Shown here in pieces: positions 8,349 through 18,452 of a DNA stretch of 63,804 bases; within the stretch, counting starts at the first letter, position 1, and each line of letters opens with the position of its first letter. A model generated the notes under the pieces. It made no database searches. It saw only the letters and a program-made list of their open reading frames with translations, and was not told the origin of the DNA. A program made the translations under genes and the position numbers. The stretch comes from Rhodospirillales bacterium (lineage in GTDB: Bacteria; Pseudomonadota; Alphaproteobacteria; BOG-932; Roseiterribacteraceae), in assembly GCA_028291365.1 (NCBI GenBank), contig JAQGIE010000016.1, positions 1-63,804 on the forward strand, read 5' to 3'.

Positions 8349-9385
8349 AGCTGCCCGCGCACGCGCAGCACCACGTCGCCCCATTGACCGGCGTGACGTT
8401 GGCGGAACAGGCGCATTGATCCGTACCAGGGACTGTCTTCGCGCGCTTCGAACCAGCGCCAGTCGGGTGCTGCATGCAGCAGCGTCCAGACCGGCACGCC
8501 CAGCGCGCCGGCGAGATGCGCCATCATCGAGTCGATGGTGATGACGAGATCGAGCGACGCGATCAGGCGTGCCGTCGCCAGCGCATCGCCTTCTTCCACC
8601 AAGGTCAGCCCGTGCGTCGCCGTCTCGTCGCGATCGATGCCGCGCTGCAGGGCGACGAACTCGATGCCGGGCAGGTCGAGCAGCGGGCGCAGCGAAGCGA
8701 ACTCCAGCGCACGGCGCTCGTCCCAGTCGCCGCCGCGCCAGACCAGGCCCACGCGCTTGCGCGACGCGGTTCGTTCCTCGTCGGGCGGCACCGCGAACAG
8801 GTAGGGCGCGGCCGGGATCGTCGCCGGCACGGTGCGGAAATAATGCGCCAGCTCGGTCGATTCGATCGCCGCGTCATGCTCAGGCGAATCGTCGCCCAGC
8901 GCGACCCAGGTCGGGATCGATGGGATCGAGGCGGCGAACAGCGCGATCAACGTGGGATGGAGTTCGCACGCGACCGACTGCGCATGTGCAGCAAGATGGG
9001 GCAGGTAGCGCGCGAATTGGATCGTGTCGCCCAGCCCGCGCCAGCACCGGACCAGGACGCGCCGCCCTTCGAGCGGATGGCCGTTCCACAGCCAGCGCTC
9101 CCAGATCTGCCGGTCCTCGCACGACTGGAAGCGCCGCAGTTCGAGCACGCGGTCGCCTTCGCGCCAGGCCGTGGCAAAGTCGCCGGTCGCCATGGCGCAG
9201 CGCCAGCGCTCGGCGATCCGCTGGTCCGGGTCGGCACCCGCGTCGGCGGCGCGGCGATAACAGGTAAGTGCAGCTTCAGCCCGGCCGTCGGCATAAAGCC
9301 GGTCGGCACGGGCGAGCCAAACCTCGGGACCCGCATCGGTGCCGGTTTCAACGTTTGAAGGCGCTTCCACCCGGACGAAACACAC
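8273..9385 (-). CDS. TPR/glycosyltransferase family 9-like protein
   Basis: RCWRGLGDTIQFARYLPHLAAHA; VGLVWRGGDWDERRALEFASLRPLL; DLVITIDSMMAHLAGALGVPVWTLLHAAPDWRW. Confidence 0.8.
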   Translation of the reverse strand: MCFVRVEAPSNVETGTDAGPEVWLARADRLYADGRAEAALTCYRRAADAGADPDQRIAERWRCAMATGDFATAWREGDRVLELRRFQSCEDRQIWERWLWNGHPLEGRRVLVRCWRGLGDTIQFARYLPHLAAHAQSVACELHPTLIALFAASIPSIPTWVALGDDSPEHDAAIESTELAHYFRTVPATIPAAPYLFAVPPDEERTASRKRVGLVWRGGDWDERRALEFASLRPLLDLPGIEFVALQRGIDRDETATHGLTLVEEGDALATARLIASLDLVITIDSMMAHLAGALGVPVWTLLHAAPDWRWFEAREDSPWYGSMRLFRQRHAGQWGDVVLRVRGQLQRWSESAETGPRNWRSTMSSHAAP

Positions 9386-9446
9386 GGCGCGCGCGCAAGG
9401 ATCCCGCGACCGCTATGCGGTGCGAGAGACGGTCAGCCGGGAACGA

Positions 9447-9638
9447 TCAGCGAGAGACAATCTGCTTGAGCGAGTTGCCTTCGGCGACTTTGCGCCCGTC
9501 CATCGTGTGCGTGCTGTTGGTGCGGGGGTCGAAATAGCCGACGCGTGAGCCGTTGCGGTCGCGCGCCACCAGTTTTCCGCTCTCGTCGCGGACCGACCCC
9601 ACCTGGCGTCCGTTGGCATCGGAAAGAATTTCGACCAT
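9447..9638 (-). CDS. small conserved-looking protein with Gly/Arg-rich short repeats
   Basis: MVEILSDANGRQVGSVRDESGKLVARDRNGSRVGYFDPRTNSTHTMDGRKVAEGNSLKQIVSR; start inferred. Confidence 0.5.
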   Translation of the reverse strand: MVEILSDANGRQVGSVRDESGKLVARDRNGSRVGYFDPRTNSTHTMDGRKVAEGNSLKQIVSR

Positions 9639-9794
9639 CGCCCGTACTCCATGCACCGCAGCGACCGGCGCCGCGCATGGTCCAGAGCGTAGCGGCGACC
9701 TGCATACGCGGCGCGACATGGACGTGAACGCGGCATGAAATCGTCCGACCCGGCGGAACGGCAGGCCGACGCACCCTGCTAGCGTCCGCGCCAG

Positions 9795-10172
9795 ATGACC
9801 TACGCCCTGTTGGATGACGCACATTGGTGCCGGCTCGACCGCGATCTCGGCGCTGCCCAGACCGAAGAACTACGTGCGCTCGCGACCCGCTCGCTGCGGT
9901 CGCTGCTCGAGGGACTCGAGTTTGCGACCGCCCATGGTGCGCGCAGCGACGTGCGGCGCGGCGCCGAACGCCTTGCCGGAACCGCCGCAATGGCAGGCCT
10001 GCCGGCCCTGACCCAGGCCGCACGCGCGCTCGAACGCGCGGCCAAGTGCGGGGAAGGGACCGATGCGGTCATGAAGCCGGTGCGGATGTTGGGACAGCGC
10101 TCGCTGGACGCGCTGTCGCTGGCGGGGCCTTCGCAGGCGGCTCAGCCGCCTTCGACGCCGACCAGCTTGTAA
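9795..10172 (+). CDS. Hpt-like protein lacking the phospho-acceptor histidine
   Basis: RRGAERLAGTAAMAGLPALTQAARALERAA aligns by eye with the Hpt core AHxLKGxAxxxGxxxL. Confidence 0.6.
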   Translation: MTYALLDDAHWCRLDRDLGAAQTEELRALATRSLRSLLEGLEFATAHGARSDVRRGAERLAGTAAMAGLPALTQAARALERAAKCGEGTDAVMKPVRMLGQRSLDALSLAGPSQAAQPPSTPTSL

Positions 10173-10837
10173 CCCGCGCCCTGGACGGTCACGAGCAGCG
10201 AAGGCTTCTTGGGATCGTCGTCGAGCTTGCGGCGCAGCCGGCTGATCAGCACGTCGATCATGCGTTCGGTGGCGTCTTCGCGCGCCACCGCGTCCAGCAG
10301 ATGTGCCCGGCTCACCACGCGTCCCGGCGCTTTGGCCAGCGCCACCAGCAATTTGTACTCGGCCGGCGCCAGCGGCACTTCGGCGTTGTCGCCGTCGATC
10401 AGCGCCCGGCCGGCCATATCCAGCGTCCATTTGCCGAAGGTGAGTCGGCTCTGTTCACGGCGCACGCCGCCGCCCGAGCGCCGCAGCAGGTTGCGCGCGC
10501 GCAGCACCAGCTCTTCGGGGTCGAACGGTTTGACCAGGTAGTCGTCGGCGCCGAGTTCGAGCGCGGTGAGCCGCGCGTCACGGTCGGTACGGGCCGTGAG
10601 AACGACAATCGGCGTGGTCCAGCGGCTGCGCGTCTTGCGCGTCAGCACCAGCCCGTCTTCGTCGGGCAGGGTGAGGTCGAGAAAGATCAGATCGACCGGC
10701 GCGCGCTCGAGCGCGTCATGCATGCCCCGCCCGTCGATCGCGGTCTCGACCTCGAATCCTTCCTTCCGCAGATACGCGGCGAGTAGCCCTTGGGCGAGCG
10801 GGTCGTCCTCGACCACGAGGATCCGTTGTTTGCGCAT
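10142..10837 (-). CDS. OmpR/PhoB-family response regulator
   Basis: ILVVEDDPLAQGLLAAYLR...FLDLTLPDEDGL...VKPFDPEELVLRARNLLRR; C-terminal winged helix RMIDVLISRLRRKLDDDP..GAGYKL. Confidence 0.95.
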   Translation of the reverse strand: MRKQRILVVEDDPLAQGLLAAYLRKEGFEVETAIDGRGMHDALERAPVDLIFLDLTLPDEDGLVLTRKTRSRWTTPIVVLTARTDRDARLTALELGADDYLVKPFDPEELVLRARNLLRRSGGGVRREQSRLTFGKWTLDMAGRALIDGDNAEVPLAPAEYKLLVALAKAPGRVVSRAHLLDAVAREDATERMIDVLISRLRRKLDDDPKKPSLLVTVQGAGYKLVGVEGG

Positions 10838-11065
10838 GCGCTTAAGGCTTCGCATGAAGGTGCCAAGCCGCCAAGCCCGACCTGTGGTCGAAAGGCTCGG
10901 AAAATGGACACAATCCTGTTCCGGCGGTCTGAACTGCGATCGGCAGGGTTCCCTCGGCGGGACCGTCGTGCCGCGAGCGAGATCGCCAAGACGAGGACCC
11001 GAACCGTGCGAATCGGCTGGACCGGCCTGCTGGCCTGGGCGCGGCGCCTCGTGTAGGCCGGCCGG

Positions 11066-11980
11066 ATGTCGCCGGTCGCCACCACGCTTGCCGTCCTGTT
11101 CGGGCTCATCGCCCTGGGCTGGATCATCCGCCGCGCTCAATGGGTCGACGACGCCTTCTGGCGCCCGGCCGAGCGGCTCACCTACATCCTGCTCTTTCCG
11201 GCCTTGCTGGTGCGCAGCCTCGCCAATGCCAACATCGCTTCGCTGCCGACCTTGCGCATTGCCGCGGCGCTGGTGGGGGCGGTGCTGATCGTCGCCGCCG
11301 GGCTTTATCTCTCGCGGCGCAAAGTGGCGGCCGACGGGCCCGCCTTCAGCTCGGTCCTCCAGGGGGCAGTCCGCTACAACACCTATATCGCGCTCGGCGT
11401 CGTGGTCGGCGCCGCGCGCGCCGACCTGCTGCCGATCGCGGCGATCTCGATCGTGGTGCTGATCCCGATGGTCAATGCACTGTCTGTCATGGTGCTGACG
11501 CGGCACGGCGCCAACGCGGCGGAGCGCGGCGTGCTCGCCGAGATCGCGCGCAACCCGCTGATCCTGAGCTGCGTCGTCGGCATCGCGCTCAGCGTCACCG
11601 GCATCGGTCTGGCCGGGCCGGTCGATCGCATGCTCGACGTGCTGGGACAGGCATCGCTGGGGCTGGCGCTGCTCGCGATCGGTGCCGGCCTGTCGCTCGA
11701 CTCGGTACGCGGCCGCACGCGCGAGATCGTGCTGTCGAGCGTGCTGAAGCTTCTGATCATGCCGGGGCTGACGGCGCTGTTGCTGCTGGCCCTCGGCGTG
11801 CACGGCGCGCCGGCCGCGGTGGTGATCCTGTTCCAGGCCATGCCGACCGCGACCAGCAGCTACATCCTGGCGCGGCAGTTGGGCGGCGACGCCGACCTGA
11901 TGGCAGGCATCATCACGGTGCAGACCATTGCCGCCGCCGTGACGCTGCCGATCGTGTTGGCGCTGTGGCCCCTGGCGTAG
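11066..11980 (+). CDS. AEC family transporter
   Basis: MSPVATTLAVLFGLIALGWIIRR...RLTYILLFPALLVRSLANA; about 10 hydrophobic segments. Confidence 0.85.
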   Translation: MSPVATTLAVLFGLIALGWIIRRAQWVDDAFWRPAERLTYILLFPALLVRSLANANIASLPTLRIAAALVGAVLIVAAGLYLSRRKVAADGPAFSSVLQGAVRYNTYIALGVVVGAARADLLPIAAISIVVLIPMVNALSVMVLTRHGANAAERGVLAEIARNPLILSCVVGIALSVTGIGLAGPVDRMLDVLGQASLGLALLAIGAGLSLDSVRGRTREIVLSSVLKLLIMPGLTALLLLALGVHGAPAAVVILFQAMPTATSSYILARQLGGDADLMAGIITVQTIAAAVTLPIVLALWPLA

Positions 11981-12024
11981 GCGCGAGGCGCCTCGCGACT
12001 TTCATCTGAAATTCGGGAGCGCGT

Positions 12025-12132
12025 TCGGCGCCAGCGCGTTTTCCCGCGAAGTGGGTACCGGTTCGCGGAGGGAAAACGCGCCGAACCAAAAAGCTAGAGA
12101 GCATGACCCGATCAATTTGATCGGGTCATGCT

Positions 12133-12136
<4 letters not shown>
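12025..12136. repeat. alphaproteobacterial REP-like palindromic element
   Basis: gcgttttcccgcgaagtgggtaccggttcgcggagggaaaacgc followed by perfect inverted repeat agagcatgacccgatcaa-t-ttgatcgggtcatgctct (12098-12115/12117-12134). Confidence 0.85.
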
Positions 12137-13443
<1,307 letters not shown>

Positions 13444-13456
13444 GCGAACGGCGCTT

Positions 13457-15211
13457 TCATTCGCTCTGGACCAGCGTCGAATTCGATGCCGCACCGGTCA
13501 CGCGCCACGCCGGCAGTCGCACCACCGCGCGCGTGCCGCGGAACTCGCCGCGCTCGAGCGTGATCGAGCCGCCATGCAGCTGCACCAGCTCGCGCACGAT
13601 GGCGAGGCCGAGCCCGACACCTTCGCGACTTGCCGCCCACGGATCGCCGGCGAGGCGCTGGAACGGCGCGAAGGCGCTGGCGATCGCCGACGCCTGGATG
13701 CCGACGCCGGTGTCGACCACTTCGATGCTGAGATCGCCCGACGGCAACAGCGATGCGCCGAACGTCACGCGCCCGGCCGGCGGCGTGTATTTGATGGCAT
13801 TGGTCAGCAGGTTCAGCAGCACCTGGTTCATCGCCAGCCGGTCGCAGAACAGACGCAGGTCGGGATCCGGCATCTCGCAGCTCAACTGCAGTTGCGCCTC
13901 GGCGGCTCGCTCGCTCGCCAGCGAACGCGCCGCCGCCAGCAACTCGGCGACCGCCAGCGTCTCTTCGCTGAGCTCCTTGCGGCCGGCTTCGATCTTGGCG
14001 AGGTCGAGCACATCGCCGATCAGTCCCAGCAGATGACGTCCGGCGACCTGGATGTTTTCGGCGAACTCGCGGCGGCGTGACGTGTACTCGACGCCCTCTT
14101 CGCGCAGCAGATCGGCGAAGCCGAGCACCGCCGTCAGCGGCGTGCGCAGCTCGTGACTCATGGCGGCGAGGAACTCGCTCTTTGCGGTGTTGGCGGCTTC
14201 GGCCTGGCGCTTTGCGGCGGCGAGTTCCAGCGACTGCGCCTGACGCCGGCGCAGCTGCCGCAACACCAACGCCGTGAGGCCGCAAATCACCAGCGCGATT
14301 GTCACCGACGTCGCGCCCCACACGGTCGCCGTACGGCGCCATGCCGCCAGCACCTGGTCTACTTCCAGCGAGACGCCGATCACCAGCGGCTCGGCCTTGA
14401 GCGTCTGCAGCGCCAGGATGCGATCGGCGCCGTCAAACGTGCTGGTGAGCCGCACCGTGCCGCTGCCGGTCTTGCGCACCAGGTCGGTGAAGGGGCGCGA
14501 ATTGGCGAAGGAGCGCCCGATCATCTCCTCGGAATGCGGCCAGCGCGACAGCAGCGTTCCGTCGTCGCGAAACAGCGCCAGCGTGCCGCCAAAGGGCAGG
14601 CCGATGCCGGCATAGAACTGCTCGAAAAAGGCGCATTCGATGGCGGCGAGCACGACGCCCGCAAAGCTACCGTCGGAGCGGTGCAGCGGCCGCGCGATAT
14701 AGAAGGTCCAGCTTCCGGTGCTCCGATTCCGCACCGGTGCCGAGATGAAGCGCATCAGCCCCGGGTCGTCGCGCAGGGTGATGAAGTAGTCGCGGTCGTC
14801 GGCCCGGAGCGGCGGGGTCGGCCAGCGCCGTGAAAAGCTCAGCACGTCGCCCGACGTGGCGACCAGCGACAGCGCGTCGAGTTGCGGCAGGCCGGCTTTG
14901 AGATCGGCCAAAAGCGCATGTGTGGCTTGGCTTCGCGCCGCCGTCTCAAAGTCGGGCGCGTCGGGATCGAGTCGGTCGCCGACCAGCTTCAGCGTCAGTT
15001 CGGCGGCGCGAATCGTCTGTCTGGTCTGCTCGGCCAGCACCAGGGCCAGATGGGTGGCCTCGCCGGTGGACTGCGCCAGGACGGCTTCGCGATGCTGCCA
15101 GACCGCGGCGCCGCCAAGCGCGAGCGCGAGCAGCGCCGCGGCGGCACCGCTGACGGTGACGAGGTGGGCGGAGCGGCGACTCCGCGCGAGAAGGTCAGCT
15201 AGGCGGGCCAT
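13457..15211 (-). CDS. sensor histidine kinase with extracytoplasmic PDC/Cache-type domain
   Basis: TM-extracellular-TM, FLAAMSHELRTPLTAVLGFADLLRE, NLLTNAIKYTP, DTGVGI, GVGLGLAIVRELVQLHGG. Confidence 0.93.
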   Translation of the reverse strand: MARLADLLARSRRSAHLVTVSGAAAALLALALGGAAVWQHREAVLAQSTGEATHLALVLAEQTRQTIRAAELTLKLVGDRLDPDAPDFETAARSQATHALLADLKAGLPQLDALSLVATSGDVLSFSRRWPTPPLRADDRDYFITLRDDPGLMRFISAPVRNRSTGSWTFYIARPLHRSDGSFAGVVLAAIECAFFEQFYAGIGLPFGGTLALFRDDGTLLSRWPHSEEMIGRSFANSRPFTDLVRKTGSGTVRLTSTFDGADRILALQTLKAEPLVIGVSLEVDQVLAAWRRTATVWGATSVTIALVICGLTALVLRQLRRRQAQSLELAAAKRQAEAANTAKSEFLAAMSHELRTPLTAVLGFADLLREEGVEYTSRRREFAENIQVAGRHLLGLIGDVLDLAKIEAGRKELSEETLAVAELLAAARSLASERAAEAQLQLSCEMPDPDLRLFCDRLAMNQVLLNLLTNAIKYTPPAGRVTFGASLLPSGDLSIEVVDTGVGIQASAIASAFAPFQRLAGDPWAASREGVGLGLAIVRELVQLHGGSITLERGEFRGTRAVVRLPAWRVTGAASNSTLVQSE

Positions 15212-15499
15212 CGCGGAAGACCCTGTCTGGCGTCCCTAAGGAAAGCGTAAATCTCCGCGAAATCTCTGGCTTCCGGGGCGATTTAAGCGGGCGGTCCTCG
15301 CCCGACCTGATCGGTGCGAATCGCGCCGCAGCGTCGTCGGCGCGGTGAAGGCAAGGCCGGATTCGTCCACAGCCATGCGCATTGCGACGCATGTTCGATC
15401 AAAAAACCCGCATGAAATCGTGCGGAATCGCTTGACGCGCGCGCGCTGACGGTGATGCTCGTGCCGAGGATTCGTTGTTTTCTTTTCGGGGAGGGACAT

Positions 15500-15874
15500 T
15501 TGGCTACGAAGAAAGCTGCTCCGGCGAAGGCCGCCAAGAAGGCTCCGGCCAAGGCCGCGAGCAAGTCGTCGTCCGACAAGCCGACTCGCGTCGGTCCGCG
15601 TCATCTCGCGGAAGGCATCGTCGCGACGTACGACCTGTCGAAGAAGGACGCGCTGGCGATCGTGACCGGGGTGTTCGAGGATGTGGGCAAGCGCCTGCAG
15701 AAGGGCGAGGTCATCGCCGTTTCGGGCTTCGGCCGTTTCGTCGTTCGCGACCGCGCTGCCCGTATTGGCCGCAACCCGCAGACGGGTGAAGCGGTGAAGA
15801 TTCCGGCCAAGCGCACGCTGCGCTTCACGCCTGCGAAGCCGCTGAAGGAAGCGGTGTTGAAGAAGAAGAAGTAA
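15500..15874 (+). CDS. HU/IHF-family DNA-binding protein with Lys/Ala/Pro-rich N-terminal extension
   Basis: (M)ATKKAAPAKAAKKAPAKAASKSSSDKP..; VSGFGRFVVRDRAARIGRNPQTGEAVKIPAKRTLRFTPAKPLK; TTG start after ggggaggga. Confidence 0.92.
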   Translation: MATKKAAPAKAAKKAPAKAASKSSSDKPTRVGPRHLAEGIVATYDLSKKDALAIVTGVFEDVGKRLQKGEVIAVSGFGRFVVRDRAARIGRNPQTGEAVKIPAKRTLRFTPAKPLKEAVLKKKK

Positions 15875-15896
15875 GCTCTTTCGAGCTTGCTTTGCG

Positions 15897-15936
15897 ACGG
15901 GGCGGTGGGCTGACGCACACCGCCCCGTTTCGTTTT
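15897..15936 (+). terminator. intrinsic terminator downstream of HU gene
   Basis: acggggcggtg...caccgccccgt followed by ttcgttttt. Confidence 0.85.
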
Positions 15937-15946
15937 TGGGGGTTAT

Positions 15947-16034
15947 TCCCCGCGCAAGCGGGGATCCAGGTCGACCCGCCGCGCACTATTCGGCGACGCT
16001 GCTGCGAATGGATGGATCCCCGCTTTCGCGGGGA
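15947..16034. repeat. inverted pair of 22-bp REP-like elements
   Basis: tccccgcgcaagcggggatcca (15947-15968) and tggatccccgctttcgcgggga (16013-16034). Confidence 0.85.
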
Positions 16035-16046
16035 GTAGGGGCAGCC

Positions 16047-17378
16047 ATGACAGGGTTTTTGGACCGCCTGTTCCGCTTGCGCGAACGCGGCACCGATGTG
16101 CGCACCGAACTCCTCGCCGGCGTCACGACCTTTCTCACCATGGCCTATATCGTCGTGGTGAACCCGGCGATCCTGCAGCCTACGGGCATGCCGGTTGCTG
16201 CGATCGCTGCCGCAACCTGCCTGTCGGCGTTCATCGCCTGCGTGTTGATGGGGCTGATCGCGAACGTACCGATCGCGCTCGCGCCCGGCATGGGGCTCAA
16301 CGCGTACTTCACCTATACTGTCGTGCTCGGCATGAACGTGCCGTGGCAGACCGCGCTCGGGTGCGTGTTCCTGTCCGGCGTCGCGTTTCTGCTGCTGACC
16401 TTCGCCGGCATCCGCCAGCTCATCGTGCAGGCCATTCCACGTTCGCTGTTTGCCGCCGTCGCGGCCGGCATCGGCCTGTTCCTCGCCTTCATCGGCCTGC
16501 ATTCGGCCGGCATCGTCGTCCCCCATGCCGGCACGGTGGTGGCGCTGGGCAATTTGTCGTCGCCGCCGACGCTGGTCGCCATCCTGACGCTGGTGCTGAC
16601 CGCGATCCTCCAGGCCTGGCGTGTGCGGGGCGCCATCCTGATCGGCATTCTGGCCGGCACCTTGGCGGGCTGGACCGCCGGCCTGGTGCAGCCGCAAGGC
16701 ACCGCCTACGACCTGACCGCGCTGTCGGCGACGGCGCTGCAGCTCGACATCGGATCAGCGCTGAAGATCGGCGGCGGCGGCGTCGGCGTCGGGCTGATCG
16801 AGATCTTCTTCGTCTTTCTGTTCGTCGATCTGTTCGACAATGTCGGCACGCTCGTCGCGGTGACGCGGCGCGCCGGGCTGGCGCGGCCGGACGGCTCGAT
16901 CCCGGCGCTCCGGCGCATCCTGCTCGCCGATTCCACCGCCGCCATCGTGGGCTCGCTGGCGGGGACGTCGACGGTGGTGAGTTACGTCGAAAGCGCCTCG
17001 GGCATCGCGGCCGGCGGCCGCACCGGGCTCACCGCGCTGGTCACCGGCCTGATGTTTCTGGTGGCGCTGTTCGCGGCACCGCTGGTCACGGCGATCCCGA
17101 TCGCGGCCACCGCGCCGGCCTTGATCCTGGTCGGCGGGATGATGCTGGGCGCGCTGGCCGAGATCGATTGGCACGATCCCGAAATCGCCATTCCCGCCTT
17201 CCTGACGCTGATCATGATTCCGTTGAGCTTCTCGATCGCCAACGGCCTGTCCTTCGGCATCACCGCGCACGCGGTGCTGCGTCTCGCACGCGGCAAGGCG
17301 CAACGTTCGGAATGGCTGCTCTATCTGCTGGCTGTGCTGTTCGTGCTGCGCTTCGCCTATCTGACGAGTTCAGCGTAG
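16047..17378 (+). CDS. NCS2 family (AzgA-like) purine permease
   Basis: TELLAGVTTFLTMAYIVVVNPAIL; APGMGLNAYFTYTVV; SYVESASGIAAGGRTGLTALVTGLMF. Confidence 0.92.
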   Translation: MTGFLDRLFRLRERGTDVRTELLAGVTTFLTMAYIVVVNPAILQPTGMPVAAIAAATCLSAFIACVLMGLIANVPIALAPGMGLNAYFTYTVVLGMNVPWQTALGCVFLSGVAFLLLTFAGIRQLIVQAIPRSLFAAVAAGIGLFLAFIGLHSAGIVVPHAGTVVALGNLSSPPTLVAILTLVLTAILQAWRVRGAILIGILAGTLAGWTAGLVQPQGTAYDLTALSATALQLDIGSALKIGGGGVGVGLIEIFFVFLFVDLFDNVGTLVAVTRRAGLARPDGSIPALRRILLADSTAAIVGSLAGTSTVVSYVESASGIAAGGRTGLTALVTGLMFLVALFAAPLVTAIPIAATAPALILVGGMMLGALAEIDWHDPEIAIPAFLTLIMIPLSFSIANGLSFGITAHAVLRLARGKAQRSEWLLYLLAVLFVLRFAYLTSSA

Positions 17379-18362
17379 CGCCGCGACCGTCGCGCGCGCG
17401 ACCTCGGCCAGCAGTGCTTCGCGCGCATCACCGCCCAGCTTCGATCTGCTGAGCAGCGTCACGATTGCGACGCGACGCCCGTCGGGCGCGGTAACGATAC
17501 CGACGTCGTTGGTGGCGGCCGCGATGCCCAACGCCATGCCGCTCGATCCGGTCCGGTGCGCCAAGGTCCATTCGGGCGGCAAGCCCGCTTTGAGGCGCGC
17601 CGCGCCCGGCACGGTGGCCGTCATCAGCCGCAACAGGTGCTCGGTCGATTCCGCCGACAGGATCTGTCCCGCCGCCAGCCGCGTCAGCAGGTCGAGCATG
17701 CCGGACGGCGTGGCCGTATCGCGCGGGTCGCGCAGATAGGCCTCGATCGCCGCCTGCCGCCGCTGCACCGGCAGCGCTGCGATGGCGCGCTCGCGCACCT
17801 GATCGTCATGCAGATTGTTGCGCCAGCGCCCGAGACCGAGCGAATCCGATTGCAATTGCTTTTCCGGCCGGTCGACACGCACGCCGTAGACGCTCTTCAG
17901 CATCAGCACCGCCTGCACGGCGGCAGGGCCGCCGACTTCGTCGAGTAGCGCGTCGCACGCCGTATTGTCGCTCTCGACGATCATCGCTTCGAGCAATTGT
18001 CCGACCGTCCGGTCGAGTCCGTCGGGGCCGATTGCGCGCGCCAGCGGGCTGTAGCCCGGCGCGCGTTGCGCCTGCGTCAGATGCACGTTCTTGGCGAGCG
18101 ACATGCGCCCGCGATCGACGCGGTCGAGCAGCGCGACCGCGATCGGCAGCTTGTAGACGCTCGCCATCGGGAATGGCCGATTCCCTTCGAGCAGCAATGT
18201 CGTGCCGTCGCCGAGATCGCGGACCGCGACGCCAAGCTTGCCGGCACCGTCATGCGCCGTCAGCGCGGCGAGCGCGGTCTTGAGCTGCGGCACGTCGAAC
18301 GACGCCTGCGCTGGGGTAGCAAACACGAACACGACCAACAGCAACCACGGCTTTGCACGCAT
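17370..18362 (-). CDS. class A beta-lactamase family serine hydrolase, secreted
   Basis: Signal peptide; SVYK (SxxK), SDN, RPEKQLQ omega-loop region, HRTGSSG (KTG-equivalent RTG). Confidence 0.85.
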   Translation of the reverse strand: MRAKPWLLLVVFVFATPAQASFDVPQLKTALAALTAHDGAGKLGVAVRDLGDGTTLLLEGNRPFPMASVYKLPIAVALLDRVDRGRMSLAKNVHLTQAQRAPGYSPLARAIGPDGLDRTVGQLLEAMIVESDNTACDALLDEVGGPAAVQAVLMLKSVYGVRVDRPEKQLQSDSLGLGRWRNNLHDDQVRERAIAALPVQRRQAAIEAYLRDPRDTATPSGMLDLLTRLAAGQILSAESTEHLLRLMTATVPGAARLKAGLPPEWTLAHRTGSSGMALGIAAATNDVGIVTAPDGRRVAIVTLLSRSKLGGDAREALLAEVARATVAALR

Positions 18363-18452
18363 GACCGCCCTCCCCGGCGTTTCAAGTTCCGCGCGAGAGA
18401 GACGTGGAATTGTGGCGTTTTAGCGCCGAAGACCTTCTCGGATCTGCAATCG

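Noticed and set aside
11140-12009. Arg/Ala-rich ORF overlapping the AEC transporter in another frame
   Set aside because: Alternative-frame translation of a GC-rich transporter gene
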